DNA of 64,000 nt from Branchiostoma belcheri. Its lineage: Eukaryota > Chordata > Leptocardii > Amphioxiformes > Branchiostomatidae. The notes beneath the pieces are model-generated. The model ran no database searches, was not told the origin of the DNA, and saw only the letters and a program-made list of their open reading frames with translations. Positions 12,266 through 25,279 of the stretch are shown piece after piece; positions within the stretch are counted from its first letter, which is position 1; each line of letters starts with the position of its first letter. A program made the translations under genes and the position numbers. The DNA is taken from NCBI RefSeq assembly GCF_001625305.1, contig NW_017802379.1:9018041-9082040 (forward strand). Reading direction: 5' to 3'.

Positions 12266-12610
12266 AATAAGTCTTGTCTCACCTTGTTTGTTTCCTCCAT
12301 GATTTATTTTTCCCAAAGGCAAGAAAAAAGGAGAAGGAAGCTTTTTCATTTTAATGACTATTTATTTATTGAGATTTACCACATTTGTTGAAGGATTGAC
12401 ATAACAGAATGATGACTGTCACCTTTTCAAAATGCCAACCCCGAGACCAGACTGTAAGGTTTGAACCACACACACTGGGAAGGACCCCTTCTCTTTTTGA
12501 TTGATAAGTGTGGTGGGATCTGTAATGTGCTTGAGGTGTGTCTCTCCTCAAACATGGGACCTCTGGCTTTCTGTCCTATCCGAGAGGATGTCCCTAACCA
12601 AAGCTAGGCA

Positions 12611-12814
12611 TAGCCTCTGTAGCAGGCTTATAGAACTGGGGGTTTGGTGGTCTTCAGCTGTTTTCTGATTAACCCAGTTTAAAATAATGGGGGTACATGT
12701 ATTTCAACCAGGCCGGCTATGTTGTCTATATGCAATCAAAAAAAAGCACATAAAAGCTCCCAAAGACCATGAAGACCACCAAAACCCCCAGTTTTTGGCA
12801 TGCTATGGAGGCTA
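12611..12814. mobile_element. MITE family 3 (TAGCCTCTGTAGCAGG) with 9-bp TSD
   Basis: The left arm TAGCCTCTGTAGCAGGCTTA with ACTGGGGGTTTGGTGGTCTT is mirrored by GAAGACCACCAAAACCCCCA and ATGGAGGCTA on the right. The flanks AGCTAGGCA (12602-12610) and AGCTAGGTA (12815-12823) match 8 of 9. A decapitated copy of the left end is at 58820-58865. Confidence 0.85.
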
Positions 12815-13904
12815 AGCTAGGTACTCATTTTCACTTGAGTCATGTTAGGAAATAGGTGTCAAGGGCACAACACTGCATAGGGCCTGCTATTCAAACTCAG
12901 AACCTTCAGATTCTGAGTCAACAACCCTAACCAGAAAACCACCTTTTGGCACATTAACAAACTATTCTTGACCACTCCTACCATTTGATTTAAATTTCTG
13001 AATTTTCTCACCCTCAAGACCAGATTGATGTTGAATTTAACTTTTATCACAGCTTTGAAGAGCAAAAAAAAGGAACTTGGACACATGATGAGAACTTTAT
13101 CATCATCATCATCAGGTCGGGAGAACTTTATAATGCTGACTATTTCTAAAACACTGACACAACATATCTACGGAATAAGTTCTGACCACATCATATTCTG
13201 TCATGAACTAAAAATGATTTCCATGATTGGCCATAAGATGAATGATTTGCCTTTATCATTTGATCTGTCCACCCAGACAAATTTATCCATCAATTGACCT
13301 AAATTCTTCCAAATGTGGCCTGCTATATGCTCTTACTACAAAATCACCTTTCAGAACGGATAGGAGAATTAATGCATAAAACATCATGTCAAAATGAGTT
13401 TGGATCACCTATTCCTGATGCCTTTTTAGAAGTAATTCTTTGTGGAAAATGTTAAGGGTAGTTAACATCCCTCGGTAGACAACTTTATACATTTTTTACA
13501 CAATCATATCATTTTACTGGGTATGATGTTATGGCTGTTCATAATATGGCCATTATCATATTTTATTCTGCCACTAACAAATATTGCCCAAAAAATCAAG
13601 GCTAACAGAGGGATGCTGTAAAGATGAAACCTGCTTCAGTCTCTATATCATGTTTTGAAACCAGTTTTTCATAGACCGTGTCATGTAGACAGAAATGTTA
13701 AGAATGGTGATAAAGCTTTTCAACTTTTGACCCTGTTTGACTGGATGGATTTACTTGTGTGCATGAGACTTTATCTTTCTTATGTTGTGCACCCCAAAAT
13801 TTTTTATATATATCTACATTTTTTGTCCCAAAAACAAACTTTCAATCCTTGATGTTTAATAGTAACCCTGAATATAATGTATTTTCTTGTTTATATTTTT
13901 TCAG

Positions 13905-14050
13905 GTGCCCTGCAGGTGTCAGCTTGTACTCCCACTTCCCAGCAGCCTTCCCACATGGTCAAACAGGTGCCTCTCCAGCAGGTGACACCCGCCACACCTG
14001 CACAGGTGCCAGCCGCGCACACATCCAGCACCTGGAACATACTTCTCTGA
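13905..14050 (+). CDS. possible terminal coding exon (or CAGGTG cluster)
   Basis: A strong acceptor (TTTATATTTTTTCAG, ending 13904) precedes a frame of 47 codons starting ALQVSACTPT, containing VKQVPLQQVTPATPAQVPAA and stopping at TGA 14048-14050. An AATAAA lies at 14218-14223. The Q/P/T/V-rich peptide resembles low-complexity parts of nuclear regulators, but I recognise no family and found no upstream partner exon. The alternative reading is regulatory: seven CAGGTG/CACCTG hexamers fall between 13902 and 14034, and several coincide with Gln-Val codons. Both readings are inference. Confidence 0.25.
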
Positions 14051-14239
14051 AGCCTGTTTACCAACACTTTTGGGCGGGTGACTGTGCAGTCAGATGGATA
14101 ACTATGTCTTCTATTTTATTCTTCCCTCCCAAGGAGATAAAGAGATACAAATGATGGCTCAAACATTCAGTGTTCTAGGTAGGATCACAGCTACATGCAG
14201 GAATCTGTTCTTCTGGTAATAAATAGTTTACACACTATA

Positions 14240-17200
14240 GGCCACAACAATTTGATTCATTGGTTCTCGTATTTCGTCAATGAAAAGCTGTACGGAAGCA
14301 GAGGATGCTACTTGAAATGTCTGACAGTTTTCAAAATCTATCTAGTTGCAGTGCAGAATCTCTTGTCTAACCTTCATCAATGTTGATTTTACAAACAAAG
14401 GAAATACATTTTTGCAGGTGATTTTATTATATGTCAGTAGTTAGTGCAAAGAATGTATAATACTTGGATGACATATTCAAAACATTGCAACCAGTGTTAT
14501 TAAAGGTGCAAAGATTGACATTAAGTTTCAGAAAGGCAATATATCAAATACCAGTGAATTGAATTGATGTGGCATTAGCTTTTGTGGAATGGGGAAAATT
14601 AGTCCAGACTGAGTGTTTTTATTTAGACAATTTTGGCAGTTTGTATTAAATTTCAAAACTTGCCCTCGTAGATATGAATGAAATATACCCAGATTATAAT
14701 GTACAGAATTAAATATGTGACGAATTTGGGATCAGCATCTTTATCCCTTGTATGTAGTGATGACGTGTAATGATAATACGGAAGAAGTTTTTTTAACACA
14801 TAAAACAATTGTCAGCAGAAATATTAGATATGAACATGCATGAACGATGTAGAACATCCAAGACAACAGAATTGAACAGGCAAACGTAATATTTGTACAG
14901 AATTTCTTATAACCTTCTTTTCTGTCAGTGTTATCAATTGTATCAGACATGTAGATAACCAAATGTTGCCTTTTAAAAAAGAAATGAGTCCAAATGTTTT
15001 GCCAGTGTTGCTGTGTTACAAAGACCATGGAAAACTTTTATAACTTGTATGGATTGATCATCATTGATGTACTCTGTGTGTAATGGAGGCTAAGAAATGC
15101 CAAACTAGAGACGTACGGCCTACTAGTGTCTGATGGGCTATTCCACACAGTGTTCTATCCAGCGTCTGTTTTTCTGTCATTTGACAATATTTTGCCTGTC
15201 ATGACAGACAACAATTTTGTCCAATCTGTCATCTTTGATGGCCAAAAGTCGGCGTAGAAAGATATGGAAAGAGGTGTCATTAAAGTAAGATTAGTCTTCG
15301 AGCAAAATTGACCCCTCAAAATGCAAGAAATAGTGTTTCAAAGGGTCAAGATTTCAAAATTTTCTTTCCGGGAGAGCGTGCCCCCGGAACCCATAGGATT
15401 GTTGCGCTTGCACCTCCAGTACTTCATATTATGTTACGTCAAACAAAATTGAGATGACAATAAAATTTCAGGCTGGCTCGAACACTGGTTCCACACATTT
15501 GCTACTTCTGGTACTGACAGGCACAGCCCCGTCTCTAATTCTATATTACAGGATCAGAAAAGTTATTGGAATTTTAATCTGATGAAATTCCTGGTTGGCA
15601 GAGAGAGTGCAGCTCTCCAAATTCAGGGCCAACTTCTCAGGTCACCTCAATTCATTTTCATCACAAACGACTTTCCTGGTCGTAACCAGGTTAGCGCTGC
15701 CAGGGTCAAGGGACCGGTGTTTGGCTGGATGGATTTACGGAGAAAATTAGTTATTATTTGCCGTAAATCACGGGACTATTACATTTTGTCCTTGTCGCGG
15801 AGCCCCGCCTGCAATCAGCTGCCGTCGCGCCAGTCCCCGCTCTGTTCTCTATCATTTGTCGGACAGGTTGTGCTCCCGTTTGACATTTTGTCGCCATTTT
15901 TGATGTTATCGCCCACCCTTTCGCCTCTGATTACGGGGTCTCCGACGCGATCATTCTAGACTTGAACCCACAAATTTGGCCTGCCGCTGCGCTGCTTCAA
16001 TACGGCTATTTTCCAACCCAGCATTCAGGGGGCCATTTTACCATCGAGAGTGTCCATCAAACGTCCAAAGCTGTTAAAACGCTGTCAGTTTCCCAGTGTA
16101 CGTCCAACCCTGTGTTTTTCCTTACCTCATCATAACGCTACTTCAAATTCCCGGTAGACCGTTAGCGTTCCCCACTGGTTTACGAAAACAATTTAGTGAA
16201 AACAGACTTTTTGTTTCCCCCTGTAACTGAAAATCCTCCCAGCTTTGCTCCCAGACAGAGCCACATTTCTGGCAGAGAATATGTGTGTTATTTCTATCAA
16301 CACGTCTGTGCGTGTTTGATCCATTCAGACAAGACTTGCCAATCTAGCCCGTACCGGTTGTAGTTAGATCAGGTTGCAGTTTGGAAGGTATGATAATCTT
16401 GTGTGTGATTCATATGCGGCATACTTGTTATTGTACGGCTTTACTTTAGTTTCCTGACATATTTCTCCAGTGTTATCAGAAAATTTGGAAGTACCTGATA
16501 CGTATCCCTTGTTTGTTATGTCTCTGCCAGTCACCCCTGGCTGAACTCCTAAAGTTGGAATAGGTTCGAACTGTTGCAATATTACGTGGCAATCAATACA
16601 GGAACCAATGGTGGTACACGTACCATATGTATGTCACAGCACGACATTTTCAAAACTGTATTCATGAAATGCAAGAGACCCTTAATGTATTACAATTACC
16701 CACATATATAAACACCCAATGTTTTATGACCTTAATTACCATTTTGTAAATATTGATTCTTCGGATTGGGTTTTCCCTAGGAATTGACTGTCAATTTGGG
16801 TTGTCGCAATTTTCCGTGCGTTTCTGTCGGGTGGATTATGATATCGACTGGAAGTTTAACTGTAGCACTTTGGAATTAGCTGACTCCTCTCTCATACTAT
16901 CTCCAGGAATTACGGCATCCATTCAGACGGCAGTTACGAAATCCCCATTTTACTCGCCATCTCGCGGTGCTTTCGCAACGAATCCCCCAAACGACGGTAA
17001 TCGCCGTCCTACTAATGCCTCTCAGCCCGGTTTACACGGTAAAGTGCTACAATTTTCACCGGAATTGCGGGAGCCTCCCAACCCACCACCCCTCCTTCAT
17101 TCATCTTCATTTAGTTAAGAGTAATAGCTCAATAATTGGGCTTGGGCGGAGAGTGGCGACCGGTAGAGACAGTCGACTCGATATCTAATGCAGCACCCAC

Positions 17201-18690
17201 CATTAAGGTGATTATTAATTCAAACTATGCCAACAACGGCCAACAACTTCACCTCATCGCAATATCGACTATTGGGCAGAGATTCCCGCAACTTTTGTTT
17301 CGAAAATTCCTTCCCGCGATTCCAATCCTGGATGTTCCTAATGCACATGAGGTATTTATGGCGAGATTACAGCTATATCAACATGCAGAGCCCCTAAATG
17401 AGTAAAGTGCTGCACTAATGAGAAGTTATACCCGGCGTGTGCTAAAGTGGGAGTTGCTCTTTTAATTTTTGATTGTGGAGCTGTTTTTAAGAACACTTTT
17501 CTGTCATACCCTGGGGCTACACCAGCTTAATCACTTCATAATGGACTTTTTCATGATGTTTGTTTTTTGTTAGGTGTAAAATAAATGTAAAATAATATGG
17601 AAAGTGACATTTGAAAGTTTGTTCTGCCAAATGTCTGCAGGTGTCGTGTGAAAAAAACCTACTAAATATGTTCCGAGGTCAAAAACAAATACCCAAATTC
17701 AGTGTTTGTGGAACAATGACAATGCAACACAGCAAAACAATCACCAAGGTGTTGGCCTTTCCCAGCTATAGTATAGTATATATCTGCAATGGTACGTCAT
17801 GGCACTTTACAATATGTGAAGTTCGAAAATTAAACCTCATCTTTTCATGAAAATACTTGAAAAGACAAAGCAGAATTATTCAGCCAGTTGTAGTCTTCAT
17901 TCACCCAAAATCCTTTTTTTTTTCTGGTGGGTTTTCAAAAGAAACATTTCCAAACTGCCCACACAAAAAGAAAAATCATGGGTCCTGCAGCGAAACAGGT
18001 AATTAAATTTGTCTGGCCTTAGCACTTTTCCGATTCATCACGTCACTTGGGTAATCCTGTTTGCTGACGTTCCTCGGTGCCGCTGCCTCAATAAAAGTCC
18101 AGCCTTCTGCCCGTCTTTATATCACCAGCTGTGTTGCGGTGATGGTTTTGTCAGGAATCAGTGATATACACTTACACTGTAATGGCCAAAATGCCTCAGA
18201 GCTATGCTGCACCAGATAGCGGAATATAAAGGAAAAATGAATAATACTTCCCAACCCCACAGAGAAGGGCAGGGGGAACATCTTTATTGTTATTGTGGTG
18301 ATAATGATGATACGTCGGGCCGAGATGGACTTGGCAGAAATGATAGCGTGGAAGTGAAGCGTCCTCCTTATCTAACCATAACTGTTTTTACACACAGGGA
18401 GGGGAGGGATCCCACTTTCTTACCAGGGCCATAAAACGTCTGAGCACTCTTCCTCTTACACTCCAGCGTAAGCCCTGCATTTTACAAGCTGTAGAATGGA
18501 CTGGTCTAGACAAATTAAGATGTTTTTAGGGCTCGACATGAGAGAGACAAGTTGTGGACAGCATTGTGTGTGAACTGTGAAGAACATATGTTACACTGAT
18601 GAAAATGTTTTAAATAATAAAGTCAATTTCTTTGCTAACTGTGTCCTGTTTATGTGTGCTGTTTGACTTTCTGTAATAGCTTATACATGC
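14240..18690. other. intergenic; some GC-richer unique patches
   Basis: Mostly AT-rich. GC-richer unique patches lie at about 15590-16100 and 16900-17200. I see no supported exon, RNA gene or element end. Confidence 0.3.
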
Positions 18691-18693
18691 CAG

Positions 18694-18751
18694 GAGAGAG
18701 AGAGAGAGAGTGTGTGTGTGTGTGTGCGTGTGTGCGTGTGTGTGTCTGGTG

Positions 18752-18782
<31 letters not shown>

Positions 18783-18812
18783 ATGCATTTGTGTGTGTCT
18801 GCATGTGTTTGT
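18694..18812. repeat. (AG)n(TG)n microsatellite
   Basis: A short AG run followed by an interrupted TG run with CGTG and TCTGGTGTCTTTC interruptions. The cysteine/valine and threonine/histidine ORFs crossing it are artefacts of the repeat. Confidence 0.95.
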
Positions 18813-18819
18813 ATGAGAA

Positions 18820-21800
18820 AGTGTGCCTAGTGGATGGATATGAAGTTGTGAAGAAGCAGGAGCAAGTGGTCAATGCGTGTTCATGCGTCCCATCATTCCG
18901 GACAGCCCAGCCCCTTCGTCCGGCCGTGTCCTGTCCATCTGGTGCCTGGTCAGGTGGAACCTCGGACCGCCAAGGGTCAACCTGCACTGATCCACTCTCA
19001 CAACCCACGCCTCTTCCTGCGGTTTATTCAATAGCAGATAAATACCGTATGTCTCACCTTAGTTACTGTCCCAGAGCCGACCCGAATACTTAAGTAGACC
19101 CGGGAAGAACCAGGGATGGAAGAGACTGGTCGTGTTCGGCTGCACAGAAAGGGCATCATCTGTAGAAACACATTTATAGGGAATACATGACTTACATCTA
19201 CATGTAAGGACTATTCTCAAGGCAGATCTGGTGACAGCAAGACAGCATGAAATTGTCACTGATGATGATGAGGTGATGTCAAATTGGCAGGGCAATGTTC
19301 ATTTGGCTGGTGTAAAGAAAGATACCAATACAAGAAGACGAAAGCCTGATAAAATGCCTGAAACATAAAAAATAAATCAAAGCTTAGACTTCTGCTTGTA
19401 GAGTACATGAGCACCACCTGTCCAATCTGACCACACAAGCGTTAAGAATCCTGTCTATAGTGACCACCTGTCCACATAGATTATCAATCCACCTGCACTT
19501 TCGCCACAAGTTACCTTAAAGCAAACAAACTGTTCTGAATAGATTTTTTGGCGACGCCCTTTGGGGGCGGAGGCATTTGTGTAAGTACTACGATCGCTTT
19601 GAAAGAATTTCAAAAATTGCACGAATGCATTCCCTGGGGAATTGGTTTTGAGGAAACCTTCGGCCATGTGGTTTTTGGATCAAGCAGGTAACTTACACCG
19701 GGTGCCCACGTGCCACCCATCCACCTGCCTGGCATGATTAATTACTGGACATTTGTCTTCTCCCCACACCATGGACAGAGAGCACAGCTGTCTTTGGCCA
19801 AAGACCATATCAGATCACAGAGAGAAAAGAAATTGTCCGTCCTTTTGGATCCCACAAAAGGTAAAAAAAAGTCGAAGGAGTAACAACTTCAGACCAGACA
19901 TAAAATCCAGTCTCTGGTGGAGGATAGAGTGAAGTGAAATGGAGGACGGTTTGGTTCTAGCGGGAACTCGACCAAAGTAAAGTAAGTAAGTATGTCATCA
20001 TAAAATCTATATTGCTGGGGAAGAACGGCTGATTCCTCCTATACGTGTATTTGGTATATTGCCCCACACCTCCTCCACCCATCCTGTAAATTTCACTACG
20101 TGCATGTCTTTATAAGATAGGGAAATATGTTTTTCTGATAATTGTAATGTAGATTGCTAGCTCCACCATATGAAATAATATATATCATTCAGTCGTCGCC
20201 TTGGCAATGATTTTTATTGCCTCAGCCTTGTTAAGTCACTGAACAATCTTTATGAAGTGATAAAAGGTGAATGGAGGACAGTGTAGGAAAAAAGTGACAA
20301 AAAAGTACTAAAAATAATTGTCCCAAGTCTGCATATGGTAGTATAGTAATACAACAGGACAAGGAGGTTAAAAAGGGATTGATTAGAAAGGCCTTTGCAG
20401 AAGTAATTGCACACACCTATGAAACCTGCAGCTAGTCCAAAAAAGCCTCAAGGTCAAGACCAAGACTGGATCTGGAACTGCATAGGAGCTTTTTTTGTTT
20501 GGTCAGGTGTTTAAAGCCCCATCGAAGTAATTTCTATGCATAGCATTTTCTACAGACCTCAAAGTGTCACTCATGTTGTACCTTCATCAAGCCAATGGAC
20601 GTTCCAACCTTCTTCAGTTTTTGAAGAACAAAAAGTCGCCATGAGCAGAACACAGTTCTTGTTCAGTTTTCATGAACATATCCAACATAAAGTTCCGATA
20701 TTGAATACATAACGGCACGGAGCACTTTAATTGTTCTTTATTGATAAGGTAATATACGCACAAGTCATAAGCCTATGGGATACTAGTATATATTTTTAAT
20801 ATCAAATGGCATTTCTAAGTGAAGAATGATTCTCATTACAAAGATACATATGTCATATAAGAGAGAGTACAGTATCATGATATCAATATTTCTTTCTACT
20901 AAATACACGATTTCAACTGAAACACGACATAACTGGAAGACCTGAGCATCCTTCCACAGCGAAGAAGACCGGATATCAAGTAAAGATCATATCCCCCAAG
21001 AGAGCCTAACGTGACGTCATCTGAAATCGGAAGTGAGAAAAATTTGGCTTTTTTTCAACGTGCGAAACAGAAAAGGCTCGCATTGGGTTTACGAAGGACA
21101 ATCCAAATGACATTTTTACCCGTAAACGTCATTTTGCAGGTTTGTTAATTAGTCAACAAGTGATGAAAAAATACAATTTGTATATTTTGGAATGTTGACA
21201 AAATTTCCTTGCTTTAATAGATACTTTTACTGGTTTATCTGTTAGTGTTTACACAATGTTTTTTTTTATTTCAGTGGCTGAAATCGACTTTTGTCAGAAC
21301 ACAACTTTGGCGGCTGTATCAAAACACAGTATACACTCATTATAAAAACATGACGACAATTTTATTATTTCCATACACAAACATATTTTCAGGTGTTACA
21401 TAAAAATGTACCCTAAAGTTTTCTTTTCCAAAGTTCATCGATCAGTTCCAAGTTTTTCGAGCGCGGCTGTGAAAGTTTGGAGCCGCCCGAAAGCGACCCG
21501 GTCACTAAAACAATATCATGGCGATTGATTCGGCAGCCCGGTGAAGTGGCTGATCGAATGAAGAGATTCCCCGGACTTCTCTGAATCATTCATACTGTCA
21601 TTGAGCGGAGATCACCCGTGGAACAATCTTAAAAATCGCCTGCATATCCCGACAGAAAAACCGTTCCTCCAATCTGCAGCCTCGATCTATGAGTATCCGA
21701 GCCTTTTCTAAACCATAAACTCCCAAACCGAACGTTCCCGTGTCACTTACAATGTTCATAGAAACCGCGAGATGAGATAGTTTGGTAGAAAAAACGGCGA

Positions 21801-21950
21801 TATTAGCTACTTTTGTGGGATCTAGGGTACAATTACTGGGTGATTTGGGTAGTTAAATGCTAATGGGTTGCGGCTGAATGACCCAAAATGGTCGGGACAC
21901 CTGTCAGTGTGTAATGGATAGAAGTGGCACCACACTCATGTTCGGAGTGC
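18820..21950. other. intergenic, nothing recognised
   Basis: No supported gene. A CpG-bearing unique patch sits at about 21430-21620. Confidence 0.3.
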
Positions 21951-22039
21951 CATATTCCCCACTTTAGGCTATGGGGATGGATGAAACTTTAATGTAAGTT
22001 CTGCGCCTGTTCATTTGTATCTCCTGCCCGCTTCCAGAT

Positions 22040-23100
22040 CACGGTTTGATCTATTATTCATTGCCGACCATTTGGCGAAATTCCCTGGAATTCCCTCTCT
22101 CCCCGCCGCGATTAAAGGCCGGTCCGATTCAAGGGTTTTTTGATCAAACGGCCAGAGACGCGAGCTTTCCAAGTACAAGCCGAAAAGTGCGAGTTTATCG
22201 CGGGTAGAGCGCTAGCGCGCGCTTCTGTCCAAGCCCGGGGGCTTTTCCCGAAACACCCCCGCTTCTTTGAGCGGCGGCATCACGGCTCGCTCCGTCCTCC
22301 TGACCCGTGATTCGGCAGCAGACGAAGAAGATTTTCAATAATGACTGCCCCGAGGGCCAACGCGCTCACAAAAAAAGTGGAGGTTTACCGATGGTGTGTA
22401 TTTAACTTTCTACAGAGAATAATGCGCCATTATTGTGCGAATCAAATGAGGCGGAATTAAAATTATTACCGGCATATGGTCTCGGCGCTCCCCGGCAGGG
22501 CTAGCGCCATGGGAGGCGGCAAAACTCGCAGATTTTCTCAACGAGCAAAAACAGCTCCTAGCAACCTCACATCGATCCCTCTATTTTAAAAAAAGATATG
22601 AGTAATGAAAACGCAGCCATCCTCTGAGGATACGGGTTGGATTGTGAGAGGATATCGGCTGTAAATATTGGATTTGAAGTGTGTCTTCCTCCGTGTAAGA
22701 TCCAATTAGAAAGCGTATTGCGGGCGGACGGTGGGAGTGAGATTTCAGTGCAGGGGTTCCAACCCCTTCACAGTGGGATAGATAGCGGCGTTAGACGTGT
22801 GTCGACAGTTGGCGAAAGTGCTTCTTCGCCGCGAGGTACTTTCCAGCCGGCACGTCCCCCTTATCGGCCGGATGTATCGGCGGGCGGCAGGCGGCGGATC
22901 ATGGCCTATGATCATCGGTTTCAGCGCCTCCTGCTCCCGCGGAGGGCCGGGCACCCTTGCCCGCGGGACACGCGCGAACCCGTGAACTTTTCTCGTACTG
23001 ACGCCGCGCCCTGCATACTGATCACGCGCGGTCTCCGGTCGGCTTTTGTCCGCTTCACTGTGCAAATCACACACGCTGGCACATACAAATCGGATGTCCA
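22040..23100. promoter_or_regulatory. CpG-rich unique block, candidate promoter or enhancer
   Basis: CpG-dense sequence (for example GCGCTAGCGCGCGC at about 22210) with an embedded AT-rich core (GGAATTAAAATTATTACC, about 22450) of homeodomain type. Open frames exist on both strands at about 22640-23240, which is what high GC gives by chance. No domain, start context or splice signal singles one out. Promoter or enhancer status is inferred from composition. Confidence 0.3.
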
Positions 23101-24080
23101 CAAGCTAACAGATAGTTCTCACTATCATCGACACATTTCACATCAGTTAGTTGATATATTATTTTATCAACACTTAACAAAGGGCAATGTGACGTTACAC
23201 TCGCGTTATAACGCCACATACACACATTACAGGCAATACTAGAGTTTAAAAAAGTGTTGTGACTACTATATCTATTTGACGGACATGTACATCAGTCAAA
23301 TAGAGCTTAAAGCGCTTAAGTGCCTTCGATTTATGTATGTGTTAGTACAAATGTAGTAAGATTTTAACATCAGTTAGTTATTGTTACATCTCGTCGCATA
23401 ACAAAACACAATCACAGATTTGACTTCAACAATTCTAAAAAATGTAACTCATCGTACTTGTAGAATTGCACAAAGCTGGAATGGCCATAGCAATAGCCTT
23501 CAGAAAGTTAAACTTGAAGCATTTTCGGTATAACCTATTTGCAGAAAATTTCAATGAAATATCAGTACGTTTAACGCAACTTCACGAAGTTTGTTGTTTT
23601 ACCTATTCACATTTTCAAATGTACACAAGGCAAATGCAGTTTTAGTAGGATGTAAGTCGACCAGTATCCAAGATACCCCAAGGGGAGCTGAGCGAAATTT
23701 CAAAATTAACAACAACAAAAACATAGCTATATAGCTCTATGTTAGTAATCTGTCATCCTTTTTTCTCAAGTGTTGCTATTTGACCGCAAAATTCAAGCTT
23801 CTACCGCCATTGAGAAGGCCTGGCTTCCCCCCGTTGAAGTTGAAAAGTTGAAGTGAGGGCCACCTGTTCGCCCGCCAGGGGGCGTCTCTTTGAGAACCAT
23901 TTTCTCCAACAGTTGGCTCCGCGCGTCAGCTGTGGACAGCTGCGACGTCATCGCGCCACTTGGGCGCTCGGTAACGCACACAGTGGCCGCCACTCGCGCG
24001 GCGATACCCGCTAATTATCCCTCATTATGGCAAGGCGATCGTTACCCAGGTGGAATCATGGCAGATGTGTTTGTCCCATG
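23100..24080. other. intergenic, nothing recognised
   Basis: AT-rich with a GC-richer patch at 23870-24020. No feature supported. Confidence 0.3.
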
Positions 24081-24092
24081 CGTCAGAAAGCT

Positions 24093-24293
24093 TAGCCTCC
24101 ACCAGGCCTTTCTACGGGAATACGGATCGTAGAATTCGGCAAAAAAAAGAGAGTAAAATTGACCAAGAGAGTCCGGCCGCGGGGAGGTAGTTTCTTTCCC
24201 TCCGAAGCGGCCAGTCAAACCTACAAGGTGGCCAAACTCACCTGTCAATTATTCTCCTATATATAGCCAGCGCAGTTAGTCCGGTAGGGACTG
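24093..24293. mobile_element. MITE family 4 with perfect 9-bp TSD
   Basis: The left terminus TAGCCTCCACCAGGCCTTTC leads into GGATCGTAGAATTCGGC, a GTCCGGCCGCGGGGAGGTAG block and inverted partners (AAGCGGCCAGTCAAAC, CTCCTATATATAGCCAGCG). The flanking CAGAAAGCT occurs exactly at 24084-24092 and 24294-24302. Sister copies are at 59552-59751 and 63509-63712. Confidence 0.9.
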
Positions 24294-24723
24294 CAGAAAG
24301 CTACAGCAGCAAGCTACAAATGGTAGAATAATGAGGGACATGGCGGTTTTATATCATTACCAAGCAGATGTACCAATTTGCTTATTTTTACGTATAAACT
24401 CCATGTACGTATATACTCAGAGGTTTTGCTTTAGCTGTGTTTGCGTGTCTGCATTTATTTGAATATATCAGAGTGACAGGAAGTGAGAGGGAAATGGTGT
24501 AACCGCAGATTGACAGGAAAGTCGAATTGGAGGTCAAAATGGTCTCTCCACAGGCTGGGAGGAAGTGACAGTGGAATATGCAGAGAATCAGCAAGAAATT
24601 CACAACAACTCGAAATCCTTTTTTTAAGGCTCAATGTCATATAGCATGTAAACGGACATGACCATACAATATCTCTAAAGAGAGAAAGAAAATTAAATTA
24701 AAGCTACTATGCGCATTGCGCAC

Positions 24724-24816
24724 ACTACCCCCCCCCCAACACACACACACACACTANNNNNNNNNNNNNNNNNNNNGTCGCACACACCCCCCACCCCCAC
24801 CACACACACACACACA
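24724..24816. repeat. (CA)n microsatellite with assembly gap
   Basis: C-runs and CA repeats interrupted by 20 N at 24757-24776. The gap is probably an unresolved length of the same repeat. Confidence 0.95.
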
Positions 24817-24857
24817 TACGCATGCACGCGTAAACGATGATGTTGCTGCTGCTTTGT

Positions 24858-25094
24858 TAGTCTCTATCACCAGGCCTCTGAAGCGGCTGGAAAGTCATGC
24901 CTTCAAATAACAGTGGAAACTGGCATGATATAGCCAAATGGACAGATAACACACCAGAGTAGTCAGTTCGCTTTCAAGAGACACAGTTTGTCCAAAACTG
25001 TACTTTCAACTCCAACTCCCCTGGCAAGTGATCTGTCTATTTAGTAGATTTCTACTCTTTTAATTCAGCGGCTTCTGGAGCCTTTCTGTGCATT
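24858..25094. mobile_element. MITE family 1, diverged
   Basis: TAGTCTCTATCACCAGGCCT, GCGGCTGGAAAG and ATGGACAGATAACACACCAG on the left; CCAACTCCCCTGGCAAGTGA, TTTCTACTC and GCGGCTTCTGGAGCC on the right. The left arm contains a small insertion (about 24894-24935). The right terminus is degraded. Confidence 0.7.
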
Positions 25095-25279
25095 TGTTCA
25101 GACCAACGTACCGTTATCTTTCCTTTCTATCTCTGTATGAACACCTGTACTGACCAGTGATAGTCCCCTGGGATGACTCTAATTGATAACACCGCACAAA
25201 TGTGCCACCTGATTACCTGGGCTCCAGGCTATCACTATTGTTGCTTCCTGATGTTTTGCTTTCCTGATGTCTCTTTCAG

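Noticed and set aside
13759-14154. 131-codon plus-strand ORF
   Set aside because: Its first half is AT-rich intron-like sequence. If anything here is coding it is the different frame of 13905-14050 behind an acceptor.
22637-23242. 201-codon ORF in GC-rich DNA
   Set aside because: An overlapping frame is open on the opposite strand; no recognisable motif, no splice structure and no poly(A) context. High GC explains both.
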